Source of the DNA: CF-118 sp035934385
GTDB taxonomy: Bacteria; Chloroflexota; Dormibacteria; Dormibacterales; Dormibacteraceae
Assembly (NCBI GenBank): GCA_035934385.1
Contig: DASYXY010000085.1
Span: 42,230-106,229 of the forward strand
Direction: 5' to 3'
Length of the DNA stretch: 64,000 bases
The position numbers and the translations under genes are program-made. The stretch's first letter is position 1. Each line of letters begins with the position of its first letter. Shown here piece by piece: positions 51,667 through 60,554 of this stretch. The notes under the pieces were generated by a model that saw nothing but the letters and a program-made list of their open reading frames with translations, was not told where the DNA came from and searched no databases.

Positions 51667-52083
51667 TTGAGCTCAGAACGGCCGGAGGTCCTGTTCGTCT
51701 GCGTCCACAACGCAGGCCGCAGCCAGATGGCGGCGGGGCTGCTGCGCCAGCTTGCGGGCGAAAGCGTCACCGTCCGATCGGCAGGCAGCGAGCCGGCCGA
51801 GCATCTGAACCCGAAAGTGGTCGAGGCCATGGATGAGATCGGCATCGACATCAGCGCCGAGCTGCCCAAGCCGATGACCGGCAACATGGTGAAGGCGGCC
51901 GACGTCGTCATCACGATGGGCTGCGGCGACGCCTGCCCGATCTACCCAGGCAAGCGCTACGAGGACTGGGAGCTGGAGGACCCCGCGGGCAAGGATCTCG
52001 AAACCGTGCGCAAGATCCGCGGCGAGATCGAGGGCCGTGTGCGCAAGCTGCTGGCCGAGCTCATCCCAGGCGTTTCAAGCTAG
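51667..52083 (+). CDS. arsC: arsenate reductase, low-molecular-weight phosphatase type
   Basis: 138 aa, TTG start. The LMW-PTPase-like active site loop is VCVHNAGRSQMAAG with nucleophile Cys12 and Arg18. Further along, MGCGDACPIYPG supplies two more Cys, the arrangement used by thioredoxin- or mycoredoxin-coupled arsenate reductases. It reduces arsenate to arsenite for export; no arsB or arsR gene adjoins, though an ArsP-like permease lies 7 kb away. Its end overlaps the convergent HEAT gene by 23 bp. Confidence 0.9.
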   Translation: MSSERPEVLFVCVHNAGRSQMAAGLLRQLAGESVTVRSAGSEPAEHLNPKVVEAMDEIGIDISAELPKPMTGNMVKAADVVITMGCGDACPIYPGKRYEDWELEDPAGKDLETVRKIRGEIEGRVRKLLAELIPGVSS

Positions 52084-52777
52084 CCGCTACCCAGCGCGCT
52101 CCGAGCGCTGACATGCGCGACTTTCCCAGGTTCGACTTCATGATCCAGCGGACATCGGGGTCGCGCGAGCTCAGCCAAGGCTCGAGGGCGGCCTTCCCGT
52201 CGGCGGGCGAGGCGGCGGCGGCGACGCTCCAGCAGTAGCCGAGCGCGGTGCGCAGGACGCGGAACTCCTCGGACTTGCGATCTTTCGTAGCCGCGAGCGA
52301 CCTGGTGATCCGGTTGAGGATCGCGAGCACGCGCTTGACCTGCTTCGGATCCTTCAGCAGCGGCGGCTCGCACAGTCCGGCGGCCGCGGCCCGCTGCACG
52401 TACGCGGATCCGCCGGCCAACGTCTCCATCTCCTTGATGAGCCTGGCCATGTCCCGCTTGCCCATTCGCTGCAGGGCGATGGCCACGCCTTCGCGCACTC
52501 GCCAGCGCGGATTGGAGGCCAGCTCGAGCAGCCGCGGAAGGACACGGGAATCCTCTATCGCGAAGCGGCCGAGGCCAGCGGCGCCGCACAGGGCCAGGAA
52601 CTCATCCCCGGAAGCGCTCCACTGCCACAGCGTTTCGGCCGGCGCCAGGTCGCCCGCGACCTCGACCAGCTCGAGGTTGGCGCGCGGCCCGGGCAGGCCG
52701 GAGTGCGCATGCAAGAAGGAGTCCCAGTCGGAGCGCGACTGCAGCTCGCGCCGGTATTCGTCCTTCTTGCCCGGCAT
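52061..52777 (-). CDS. HEAT-repeat protein (DNA-alkylation-repair-like fold)
   Basis: 238 aa from the ATG at 52777, which overlaps the previous stop as TGATG. Helical repeats are visible (LARFAI-type: FLALCGAAGLGRFAIEDSRVLPRLLELA, NPRWRVREGVAIALQRMGKRD, VQRAAAAGLCEPPLL; landmarks), ending in SSRDPDVRWIMKSNLGKSRM. The layout recalls AlkD-like and HEAT-scaffold proteins. No catalytic residues can be assigned. Confidence 0.7.
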   Translation of the reverse strand: MPGKKDEYRRELQSRSDWDSFLHAHSGLPGPRANLELVEVAGDLAPAETLWQWSASGDEFLALCGAAGLGRFAIEDSRVLPRLLELASNPRWRVREGVAIALQRMGKRDMARLIKEMETLAGGSAYVQRAAAAGLCEPPLLKDPKQVKRVLAILNRITRSLAATKDRKSEEFRVLRTALGYCWSVAAAASPADGKAALEPWLSSRDPDVRWIMKSNLGKSRMSALGARWVAASLKRLG

Positions 52778-53337
52778 CAGCTCGCCTGGCGGCCGCGAAG
52801 CATCTCCAGGATCTGGCTTTGCTGGTCGAGGATCCTCGCCTGCTGTTCCAGCATCTCCAGCTGGCGCACGTTCATCGCGTGCAGCGTGGTCAGCGTGAGG
52901 TGGTCGGCCTCGGCGCGCCCGTCCTGGCTGGCGGAGATGACGTTCTGGCCGACCATGATGATCGGCAGCAGCACGAGCTGCAGGAAGTACGAGCTCAAGC
53001 CACCGGCGAGCAGAGTCAACGTGATGTTGTTGGTCACCGCACCGACCAGGCTGGTGACTCCGATGACCGCGAAAATGTAAGCGGCCCACATCGTACCCAC
53101 GTACTTGGTGATCCCGACCGCGAGCCGGCTGTTGAAGGCTCCGATGGTGCTGGTGCCGTGGATCTGCGGGCGCACCGTGGCGGCGGTGACCAGTCGGGGC
53201 TTGTGGTCGGATGGCGCCGCCATCGCCTTGGCGTACGCCTCCCGGTGGGCTGGGTTGGAACTGCGCCGCTCGACATGCTGGCTCAATGCTTCTTCACCTC
53301 TCCGCGTCAATCTGGGCCGACTGTAACGCGGCGGCAT
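52777..53337 (-). CDS. DUF1003-like membrane protein
   Basis: 186 aa, ATG start. Two transmembrane helices are seen (about 82-102 and 107-128), preceded by IGAFNSRLAVGITKYVGTMW and followed by VGQNVISASQDGRAEADHLT, the DUF1003 pattern. The last 35 residues look coiled-coil (MNVRQLEMLEQQARILDQQ). The family has no firm function. It is cotranscribed with the HEAT-repeat gene. Confidence 0.72.
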   Translation of the reverse strand: MPPRYSRPRLTRRGEEALSQHVERRSSNPAHREAYAKAMAAPSDHKPRLVTAATVRPQIHGTSTIGAFNSRLAVGITKYVGTMWAAYIFAVIGVTSLVGAVTNNITLTLLAGGLSSYFLQLVLLPIIMVGQNVISASQDGRAEADHLTLTTLHAMNVRQLEMLEQQARILDQQSQILEMLRGRQAS

Positions 53338-53382
53338 AATGGGCGCAGGTTCGGTGGGGAAGAGAGGCTGGCAGGTGAATCC

Positions 53383-54666
53383 ATGAGCGAACAGAAAGGC
53401 AACTCACAGCGCGAGAAACGTCGCGTCACTGTCACGCAGCTGCTCCGAAGCCCGGTGCTGGACGCAGCAGGCGAGCAGGTCGGACGGGTGACGGACTTCA
53501 TCGCCAAGCTCACCGATGGCGGGTATCCGCCCATCACCGGCTTGAAGGTGGCCGTCGGCGGCCATGACGTGTTCGTCGGCCGCAAGCTGGTCGAGAAGCT
53601 CGAGCCCGGCGCGGTGCGGCTCAACACAAACACGATCGACATGACAGCGTTCCAGCGCAGGCCCGGCGAGGTGCTGCTGTCGGCGGACGTGCTCGGCCGG
53701 CACCTGATGGACATGGCGGGTGGCCGGCTCGTGCGTGCGCACGACCTCGTGCTCGGACAGGTCGACGGCGAGTGGCGGCTGCTGGGCGTCGATCGCAGCC
53801 CGCGCGCGATGCTGCGCCGCCTGGTGCCGAGAAAGGCGCGGCCGGACCTCCGCTACCACGTCCTCCTCGACTGGAAGGAGGTGCAACCGTTCGTCGCCCA
53901 CGTCCCCACGGCGAGGCTGCTCGTGCCTCTGCAGCGGCTGCGGCGGCTGCACCCGGCGCAGATCGCCGACCTGGTCGAAGGAGCGTCGCACGAAGAGGGC
54001 GAGGAGATCATGGACGCGGTCGAGCGCGACGTCGAGCTAGCCGCGGACGTGTTCGAGGAGCTCGACGACGAGCACCGCGGTGAATTCCTGCGCGAGCGCT
54101 CGAACGACGAGGTCGCGCGTGTGCTCGACCGCATGGCGCCGGACGATGCAGCCGACCTGCTCGGCCAGCTCGACCAGGAGCGCCGCCTACCTGTGCTGAA
54201 CCTCATGGCGGCCGGCCAGCAGCGCAAGCTGCGCAAGCTGCTTCAGTACCACCCGACCACCGCGGGCGGGATGATGAGCCCCGACTACGTGTGGGTCATC
54301 CGCAGCGCGACCGTCGCGGAGGCGCTCGAGGCGATCCGGACCGACGACAAGTCACCGAAGCAGCTGCTCAACACCGTCTTCGTCGCCGAGGACAATGGAC
54401 GGTTCGTCGGCACCGCGAGCGCCGCCGACCTCATTCGCAGCGACGCCAAGAGCCGGGTCGACCAGGTTCAGCTCGTCACACTCAGCGTGCCCACCAGCAC
54501 GGACCTCGCGGACCTCGCGCTGGCGATGACCGACTACGACCTGACGGCGCTGGCCGTGACCGACGCCGGCGGCAACCTGATCGGCGCGGTGTCGGTTGAC
54601 GACGTGACCAAGGCGCTGGTCCCAGATGACTGGCGCGCAAGAGTCGAGGCGAGCTCAGGCGTATGA
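53383..54666 (+). CDS. PRC-barrel / MgtE-N / CBS-pair protein
   Basis: 427 aa from the ATG at 53383 (AGGTGA upstream). The domains are a PRC-barrel-like N-terminus (about 15-190: LLRSPVLDAAGEQVGRVTDF and a second VRAHDLVLGQVDGEWRLLGVD), an MgtE N-like helical domain (about 195-300: LHPAQIADLVEG, RSNDEVARVLDRMAPDDAADLL) and a CBS pair (about 300-420). There is no channel domain. Such proteins are the Mg2+-sensing half of MgtE. It lies 37 bp before an NRAMP gene and probably regulates it. Confidence 0.85.
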   Translation: MSEQKGNSQREKRRVTVTQLLRSPVLDAAGEQVGRVTDFIAKLTDGGYPPITGLKVAVGGHDVFVGRKLVEKLEPGAVRLNTNTIDMTAFQRRPGEVLLSADVLGRHLMDMAGGRLVRAHDLVLGQVDGEWRLLGVDRSPRAMLRRLVPRKARPDLRYHVLLDWKEVQPFVAHVPTARLLVPLQRLRRLHPAQIADLVEGASHEEGEEIMDAVERDVELAADVFEELDDEHRGEFLRERSNDEVARVLDRMAPDDAADLLGQLDQERRLPVLNLMAAGQQRKLRKLLQYHPTTAGGMMSPDYVWVIRSATVAEALEAIRTDDKSPKQLLNTVFVAEDNGRFVGTASAADLIRSDAKSRVDQVQLVTLSVPTSTDLADLALAMTDYDLTALAVTDAGGNLIGAVSVDDVTKALVPDDWRARVEASSGV

Positions 54667-54703
54667 GCCGAACCTCACAGGCTGGACTCGGGGACTAAAC
54701 CTC

Positions 54704-56350
54704 ATGACTGAGCGCGAGCCGCTTGGCAACGACTCGCACCCAGTCTTAAGTCCAAGGACGATCGACGAGCGCGACTCCGGCGTCATCGAGGGCGCGTTCG
54801 GCACGATCCGTCTCGAGGACCGCTCCCCGCGCCGGACGTGGCGCGGAAGGTTGCTGACCCTCGCGGCGATCATCGGGCCCGGCATCATCGTCCTGGTCGG
54901 CGACAACGACGCGGGCGGCGTCGCCACCTACGCGCAAGCCGGACAGAACTACGGGTACTCGCTCCTGTGGACGCTGCTCCTGCTCGTGCCTGTGTTGATC
55001 GTCAACCAGGAGATGGTCGTCAGGCTTGGCGCCGTCACAGGTGTGGGCCTGGCCAAGCTCATCACCGAGCGCTTCGGCCGGTTCTGGGGCTGGTACTCGG
55101 TCGGCGGCCTCTTTCTTCTGAACTTCCTGGTCATCAGCACTGAGTTCATCGGCGTCACGCTGGCCGGCGAATACTTCGGCTTCAACCGGTACCTCGTGGT
55201 GCCGCTGGCCACGATCCTTCTCATCGGAATCACCGTCAGCGGCAACTTCCGGCGGTGGGAGCGCTCGATGTTCGTGTTCCTGTTCGGCTCGTTGCTCGTG
55301 CTTCCGCTCGCTGCGCTGAGCCACCCCGACGCCGGCGCCTCGCTGCGCGGCTTCCTGGTCCCGGGCGTCCAGGGCGGTCTCACGTCGAGCGGCGCGCTGA
55401 TGATCTTCGCCATCGTCGGCACGACGGTCGCGCCGTGGCAGCTGTTCTTCCAGCAGTCGAACTGCGTCGACAAGCGGATCACGCCACGCTGGCTGGATTA
55501 CGAGAAAGCGGACACGGCGCTCGGAGCGGTCGTCGTGGTCGTGGGCGCCGCGGCCATCATCGTGGCGAGCGCGTCGGCTTTCTCCGGCACGTCCGAGTTT
55601 GGGCATTTCAGGGACGGGCTCGGCGTCGCCCAGGGACTCGCCCGCCACCTGAGCCCCGGTGTGGGCGCGATCTTCGCGCTGCTGCTGCTCGACGCCTCGA
55701 TCGTCGGCGCTTCGGCGGTGACCCTTGCCACCTCGTACGCGTTCGGCGACATCTTCGGCGTGCGCCAGTCGCTCAACCGGCGCATCGGCGAGGCGCGGAC
55801 GTTCTACGGCAGCTTCACAGCGATGGTCGTGCTCGCGGCGGGCCTTGTGCTCATCCCGCACGCGCCGCTGGGCCTCATCACCACTGCGGTGCAGGTGCTC
55901 GCGGGCATCCTGCTTCCGAGCGCGACCGTGTTCGCCCTGCTGCTCTGCAACGACGCCGAGGTTCTCGGACCGTGGATCAACAAGCCCTGGCTCAACGTGG
56001 TTGCGGTGTCGATCGTCGGCGTGCTGCTCGCGCTATCGGTGATCCTCGTTTTGACCACCGTCTTTCCTTCCATCAATGTCGAGGTGGTGGCCATCGTGCT
56101 CGGAGTGTTCGTGCTCGCGGGCACGGCCGCCTCCGGCGTATGGGGGTTGCAGGAACAGCGGCGCCTCTACGACCGGCCCGTGATGTCGCGCGAGGAGCGC
56201 GTGAACTGGCGGATGCCTGCCCTCGTTCTGCTGCAGCGGCCGAAGTGGTCGCCCGTGCGCCGGATCGCGATGATCGTCCTCAGCGGCTACCTCGTGCTCG
56301 CGATCCTGATGCTCGTCGTGCGCGCGGTCGAGCTGGCGATCGCGCATTAG
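54704..56350 (+). CDS. NRAMP-family divalent metal transporter, non-canonical
   Basis: 548 aa from the ATG at 54704. It has about eleven hydrophobic helices and an NRAMP layout, but the TM1 metal motif DPGN is replaced by GDNDAGG (66-72), and the TM6 MPH is replaced by APW within TVAPWQLFF (241-249). These positions bind the ion in MntH, so the substrate may differ (Mg2+ is used by NRAMP-related transporters with altered motifs). The upstream PRC/MgtE-N/CBS gene supports Mg2+ regulation. Symbol mntH is not used for that reason. Confidence 0.82.
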   Translation: MTEREPLGNDSHPVLSPRTIDERDSGVIEGAFGTIRLEDRSPRRTWRGRLLTLAAIIGPGIIVLVGDNDAGGVATYAQAGQNYGYSLLWTLLLLVPVLIVNQEMVVRLGAVTGVGLAKLITERFGRFWGWYSVGGLFLLNFLVISTEFIGVTLAGEYFGFNRYLVVPLATILLIGITVSGNFRRWERSMFVFLFGSLLVLPLAALSHPDAGASLRGFLVPGVQGGLTSSGALMIFAIVGTTVAPWQLFFQQSNCVDKRITPRWLDYEKADTALGAVVVVVGAAAIIVASASAFSGTSEFGHFRDGLGVAQGLARHLSPGVGAIFALLLLDASIVGASAVTLATSYAFGDIFGVRQSLNRRIGEARTFYGSFTAMVVLAAGLVLIPHAPLGLITTAVQVLAGILLPSATVFALLLCNDAEVLGPWINKPWLNVVAVSIVGVLLALSVILVLTTVFPSINVEVVAIVLGVFVLAGTAASGVWGLQEQRRLYDRPVMSREERVNWRMPALVLLQRPKWSPVRRIAMIVLSGYLVLAILMLVVRAVELAIAH

Positions 56351-56390
56351 GCCTTAACAGCTCACTTACAACACTCAAAGGCACGCCGTC

Positions 56391-56396
56391 TAAAAT
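56391..56396 (+). promoter_or_regulatory. leaderless-type -10 box for the LCP gene
   Basis: TAAAAT ends 8 nt before the GTG at 56405. Confidence 0.5.
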
Positions 56397-56404
56397 GGTC
56401 GGCC

Positions 56405-57424
56405 GTGCTCGGTTTCAAGCCGGGCCGCCGCGCGAGAGCTTCGCGCAGGCGCCTGAACCCAATCCGCACACTCGTCCTTGCCGCACTGGCGGTCGCGCTG
56501 GCCGCTTCGTCGGGAGGATTCGCGTACTTCCTGCCTGCGGTCAAGACCGCCTACGACGCGATCAACAATCCGATCGTCATCCCCTCGCCGTCGGAGCTGC
56601 CCACGCTGTTCAGCCCGGAACCGTCGCCCAGCCCGACGCCGCAGCAACAGGGCGCGTTCACCGTCCTTTTGCTCGGCTCTGACGACGATTCGAAGTTCCA
56701 GAGCGAACATGTGCTCACGCAGTCGATGATCCTGGTCCGCGTCATCCCGTCGACCAAGCAGGTGATCATGGTCTCGATCCCGCGCGACCTGTGGGTGCCT
56801 CTCTCCGTCGGCGGTTACTACAAGATCGACGGCGCTTACTCCTACGGGGGCGCCGGGGCGGCCATCGCCACCGTGCAGAACAACTTCCACGTTCATGTCA
56901 ACTACTACGTCTGGATCGGGCTGCTCGGGCTGGTCAGGGTCATCAACGCCATCGGCGGCATCGACGTCGTCACCTCCAACCCGGTGCTGGACGACTACTA
57001 CCCGCTCGACGTCTTCACGAGCAGCCCTTACGGCTACGCCCGGATCGCCGTCATGGCCGGACCTCAGCACCTCGACGGCGTGCAAGCGCTGCAGTACGTG
57101 CGCTCGCGCCACAACGATCTGCAAAGCGACTTTGGGCGATCGCGGCGTCAGCAGCAGGTGCTCATCGCCATTCGTCAGAAGGCGAAGGAGCTGTCACCCG
57201 CCGACATCCCCGCGCTTGCGCAAGCCATAGGTGGCGAGATCAAGACCAACATCTCGATCAGCCAGGTGGCCAGCCTGCTGCCCCTGGCGTCGAGCTTCGA
57301 CAACCCCGACGCGATCACGCAGATCATCCTCGCGTCGCCGTACACGCGCGGAGGCGCGCCGAACGGCAGCCTCTATGGCAACTGGGGCCTGATCCTCCCG
57401 CTGGTGCACCAGTACTTCCCGTGA
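56405..57424 (+). CDS. LytR-CpsA-Psr (LCP) family protein
   Basis: 339 aa, GTG start. A basic N-terminus, a membrane anchor (about 19-45) and a Pro/Ser linker lead to the LCP catalytic domain: LLLGSDDDS, SMILVRV, VSIPRDLWV, and the acidic GIDVV and RSRHNDLQSDFGRSRRQQ segments. LCP enzymes attach glycopolymers to peptidoglycan on the outer membrane face. Its stop overlaps the next start as GTGA, coupling it to a propeller-like protein. Confidence 0.9.
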   Translation: MLGFKPGRRARASRRRLNPIRTLVLAALAVALAASSGGFAYFLPAVKTAYDAINNPIVIPSPSELPTLFSPEPSPSPTPQQQGAFTVLLLGSDDDSKFQSEHVLTQSMILVRVIPSTKQVIMVSIPRDLWVPLSVGGYYKIDGAYSYGGAGAAIATVQNNFHVHVNYYVWIGLLGLVRVINAIGGIDVVTSNPVLDDYYPLDVFTSSPYGYARIAVMAGPQHLDGVQALQYVRSRHNDLQSDFGRSRRQQQVLIAIRQKAKELSPADIPALAQAIGGEIKTNISISQVASLLPLASSFDNPDAITQIILASPYTRGGAPNGSLYGNWGLILPLVHQYFP

Positions 57425-58557
57425 TCTCCAGGGTCGTACTCGGCGTGTGCCTTGCGGTCTTGATGGTGATCACCGGCGTGTCGACATACCTGTACATCGG
57501 CACGCGCCAATCGAAGCTGGCAGCGGCGCCGATCAAGCCGACGGCGGCGCAGCCGACACCTCGCGCGTTCCAGCTGCCGGGCAAGCTGTTCGTCGTTCAG
57601 AACGGCGCCATCTACAGCCTCAGCTACGGTCGCTACCGCCAGCTCACGCCCGAGGCCGGATGGATGCAGCCTTCGCTGATGCCGAACGGCAACCTGCTCG
57701 CCATCAGGCGCGCCGGCTTCTCCTCCGACATCTGGATCCTCAACCAGTTCGGGCGGCCGCTCGCGCAGCTGACCAACAACCAGGCGCCCCGCCGCAGCTA
57801 CGACACCGGTGACAACCACTGGGCCTTCTATCCGCGATCGTCGGCCGATGGCGGGACGGTTTTTTTCAGCTACGACCAGCCCAAGGGCGGGTATGAGGTC
57901 GACCTCTCGGTCTGGTCGATGCCCGTGAACGGCGGGGTCGCCCGGGGTACCGACTGGAGCTATTCCGAGGGCTACACGGGCGGCGACTTTCAGCCGATCC
58001 CGGTGCCAGGCGGAATCATCTACACCAAGTACCTCCGCGATTTCGACGGCAGCATCCACAGTCAGATCTGGTTTCAAGGCAGGCCGGCGCCGAACGATCT
58101 CTACGCGGGCCACGCCTTGACCACCTCCGCGGAAGACTGCCGCGAGCCCGCGCCGATGCCCGGTGGCGGGTGGATCGCCATGATCTGCACCTACGGCAAG
58201 CAGATCTCCTACCTGGAAATCGCGCAGTTCTCCGGTCCGGCCATCGGCCCGCGCCAGATCGTCATCAGCGACCAGATGGTGGCCCAGCCCACCTGGGCGC
58301 CTGACGGCAGCGGCATCGCGTACCTCGCGCCCGCGATCGGCGACCAGCCGTTCCAGCTGTGGTTCCTGCCTCGCAACGCCTACTTCCATCCGGTGCCCAG
58401 CCCGTCGCCGACGCCGAGTCCGATCCCCGGCGGGCCGGTGACTGCCGTTTCACCAAGCCCGATCCCTTCGCCGACGCCGCCACCGGTGGTCAATCCCCTG
58501 CAGATGTCGACCTCGCTCGCGTTCGACGCGACGTCGACCATGGCGTGGGCGCCCTAG
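57421..58557 (+). CDS. membrane-anchored beta-propeller-like protein
   Basis: 378 aa, GTG start. It has an N-terminal anchor (about 5-25), then WD40/TolB-like repeats (GRYRQLTPEAGWMQPSLMPNGNLLAIRR, QPTWAPDGSGIAYLAP; landmarks), and a C-terminal Pro/Ser/Thr-rich stretch (SPSPTPSPIPGGP region, about 325-358). The linker-like tail is typical of surface proteins. Coupling to LCP suggests a wall-related role; function is unknown. It ends next to the stop codon of the convergent GT51 gene. Confidence 0.72.
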   Translation: MISRVVLGVCLAVLMVITGVSTYLYIGTRQSKLAAAPIKPTAAQPTPRAFQLPGKLFVVQNGAIYSLSYGRYRQLTPEAGWMQPSLMPNGNLLAIRRAGFSSDIWILNQFGRPLAQLTNNQAPRRSYDTGDNHWAFYPRSSADGGTVFFSYDQPKGGYEVDLSVWSMPVNGGVARGTDWSYSEGYTGGDFQPIPVPGGIIYTKYLRDFDGSIHSQIWFQGRPAPNDLYAGHALTTSAEDCREPAPMPGGGWIAMICTYGKQISYLEIAQFSGPAIGPRQIVISDQMVAQPTWAPDGSGIAYLAPAIGDQPFQLWFLPRNAYFHPVPSPSPTPSPIPGGPVTAVSPSPIPSPTPPPVVNPLQMSTSLAFDATSTMAWAP

Positions 58558-59298
58558 CTAGCAGCCACTGCCGGCGGCCAGCACCGGCTCCTGTCCCGCC
58601 GCCGCCGCCTGCGTAGCCGTGATGTAGTGCTCGTCGACCATGTCGCTGAGCACCTCTCCTCGCCGCTGCTCGGCGAGTGAGGGGTTGACCGTCGGGTCGT
58701 ACACGGACGGCGCCTGCGTGACGCCGGCGAGAAGCGCGTACTGCCCGAGCGTCAGGTTGTCGAGGGGCGCCTTGAAGTACGCGCACGCCGCCTCGACGAC
58801 GCCGTAGCGGCCGTAGCCGGTGGCGATCTCACTCAGGTAGTCGGCCATGATCTGCTGCTTGCTGAGGACCTGCTCGACCTTGAGCGCCAGGACCATGTCG
58901 GTGACCTTGTCACGGCCGCGGTCGGAGCCGTTCAGGTACAGCTCCTTGACGAGCTGTTGGGTGATGGTCGAGCCGCCCTCGCAGAAGCAGCCGTTGGTCG
59001 CGTCATACAGCACCGCGCGCGCAAGGCCCACTGTGTCGATCCCGTGGTGCGAGTAGAAGCGGCTGTCCTCCGTCGCAACCACGGCCTTGGCCAACAGGTC
59101 CGGCACCTGGTCCGGCGTCAGCAGCACGACGCCGTGCTCGCGCGTCACGGCCGCGACCCGCTGTTGGACGTCGGCAACGTCCGGTGTCGACAGCCAGAGC
59201 GTAGCCACCACGGGAGCGACCACGGCGGCCAGCACCGCCAGGACCGCGCCGATGCGGCCGATGTTGACGGGCGTGGGCAATCTTGGGTGACTACCCAT
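58558..59298 (-). CDS. GT51 transglycosylase domain protein, monofunctional
   Basis: 246 aa, ATG start. After an N-terminal membrane helix (about 13-36), the peptidoglycan glycosyltransferase motifs are ATEDSRFYSHHGID (75-88, catalytic Glu77) and GGSTITQQLVKELYL (108-122), then YLSEIATGYGRYGVVEAACAYFKAP, a diverged third block. No transpeptidase domain follows, unlike PBP1a, so this is a monofunctional transglycosylase. It may polymerise lipid II beside the LCP system. Confidence 0.87.
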   Translation of the reverse strand: MGSHPRLPTPVNIGRIGAVLAVLAAVVAPVVATLWLSTPDVADVQQRVAAVTREHGVVLLTPDQVPDLLAKAVVATEDSRFYSHHGIDTVGLARAVLYDATNGCFCEGGSTITQQLVKELYLNGSDRGRDKVTDMVLALKVEQVLSKQQIMADYLSEIATGYGRYGVVEAACAYFKAPLDNLTLGQYALLAGVTQAPSVYDPTVNPSLAEQRRGEVLSDMVDEHYITATQAAAAGQEPVLAAGSGC

Positions 59299-59332
59299 TT
59301 GTCAGATCAACGGCCGGTTAGCCGGTCTGGTT

Positions 59333-60541
59333 ATGTTGGTCGCGATGATCGGAGCCATCGTCACCGCCCTCCAGGACGCCTTCTTCATGTTCTGGGAGAT
59401 CCTCTGGCCGCTGGCGCTGGGCTTCCTGCTGTCGGCGGTGGTGCAGGCGCTGGTGTCCCAGCGAGCGGTGGCGCGGACTCTCGGGCGACCGAACCTGCGC
59501 GGCTTTGCGCTGGCCTGCCTGTTCGGCGCGGCCAGCTCGAGCTGCTCCTACGCCGCGGTGGCCCTGGCCCGGACCCTCTTCCGCAAGGGCGCCGACTTCA
59601 CGAACGCGATCATCTTCGAGTTCGCGTCGACGAACCTCGTGATCGAGCTCGGCCTGGTGCTGCTCATCCTCATCGGCTGGCAGTTCCTGGCCGCGGAGTT
59701 CGCCGGCGGCCTGCTGATGGCGCTGCTCCTGTGGATCATCTTCAAGGTCACGCTTCGCAAGAGGTGGGTCGAAGAGGCGAAGGCGCAAGCGGACCGCGGC
59801 ATCGTCGGCTCGACGATGGAGGGCCACGGCGCCCACGACATGTCAATCACCGAAGGCCCATTCCTGAGCCGCCTGTTCGGCGCCCGCGGCTTCACCGCGG
59901 TGAGCCATTACTTCTTCATGGACGTCTACAGCGTCTACTTCGACCTGGGGCTCGGCCTGCTCATCTTCGGCGCGCTGGCGGCCTGGGTGCCCGACTCGTT
60001 CTGGCGCGTTTTCTTCTTCACGTCGAACCCGACCGTCAACGAGTTCTGGGGGCCTCTAGTGGGGCCGCTGCTCTCGATGGTCAGCTTCGTCTGCTCCATC
60101 GGCAACGTCCCGCTCGCCGCCGTGTTGTGGAACGGCGGCATCAGCTTCGGCGGCGTGATCAGCTTCCTCTTCGCCGACCTGATCATCCTGCCGGTCCTGA
60201 ACATCTACCGGAAGTATTACGGCGGCCGCATGAGCCTCTATCTGCTCGGCGCCTCGTACGTGGCGATGGCGCTGGCGGGTTTCCTCATTGGGCTCTTGTT
60301 CCAGGTGTTCGGCATCGCGCCGACCCACGCCCACGTCACCGTCGTCTACGCGACGCCCTCGTGGAACTACACGACCTTTTTGAACATCGCGTTCCTGGTG
60401 CTGATCGCCGTGCTGGGCTGGCGCTTCCTGACCACTGGCGGCCCGGCGATGATCCGGTCGATGTCGGTGGCTCCCGATGCCATGGACCACTCAGCTCACG
60501 GCCACGAGATGCACGATGAGCACGAGCACCATCATCACTAG
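59333..60541 (+). CDS. permease of the ArsP/YraQ (DUF318) family with His-rich tail
   Basis: 402 aa, ATG start. Two similar halves of hydrophobic helices match the ArsP/YraQ permease family: LACLFGAASSSCSYAAVALARTLFRKGADF in half one and FVCSIGNVPLAAVLWNGGISFGGVISF in half two. ArsP proteins expel organoarsenicals; the Cys-containing loops are kept here. The C-terminus HSAHGHEMHDEHEHHHH is strongly metal-binding. A metal or metalloid substrate is likely but not proven. Confidence 0.83.
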   Translation: MLVAMIGAIVTALQDAFFMFWEILWPLALGFLLSAVVQALVSQRAVARTLGRPNLRGFALACLFGAASSSCSYAAVALARTLFRKGADFTNAIIFEFASTNLVIELGLVLLILIGWQFLAAEFAGGLLMALLLWIIFKVTLRKRWVEEAKAQADRGIVGSTMEGHGAHDMSITEGPFLSRLFGARGFTAVSHYFFMDVYSVYFDLGLGLLIFGALAAWVPDSFWRVFFFTSNPTVNEFWGPLVGPLLSMVSFVCSIGNVPLAAVLWNGGISFGGVISFLFADLIILPVLNIYRKYYGGRMSLYLLGASYVAMALAGFLIGLLFQVFGIAPTHAHVTVVYATPSWNYTTFLNIAFLVLIAVLGWRFLTTGGPAMIRSMSVAPDAMDHSAHGHEMHDEHEHHHH

Positions 60542-60544
60542 GAT
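60539..60544 (+). promoter_or_regulatory. leaderless-type -10 box for ggt
   Basis: TAGGAT, which includes the permease stop, ends 10 nt before the ATG at 60555. Confidence 0.35.
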
Positions 60545-60554
60545 TCCGTCGTAG

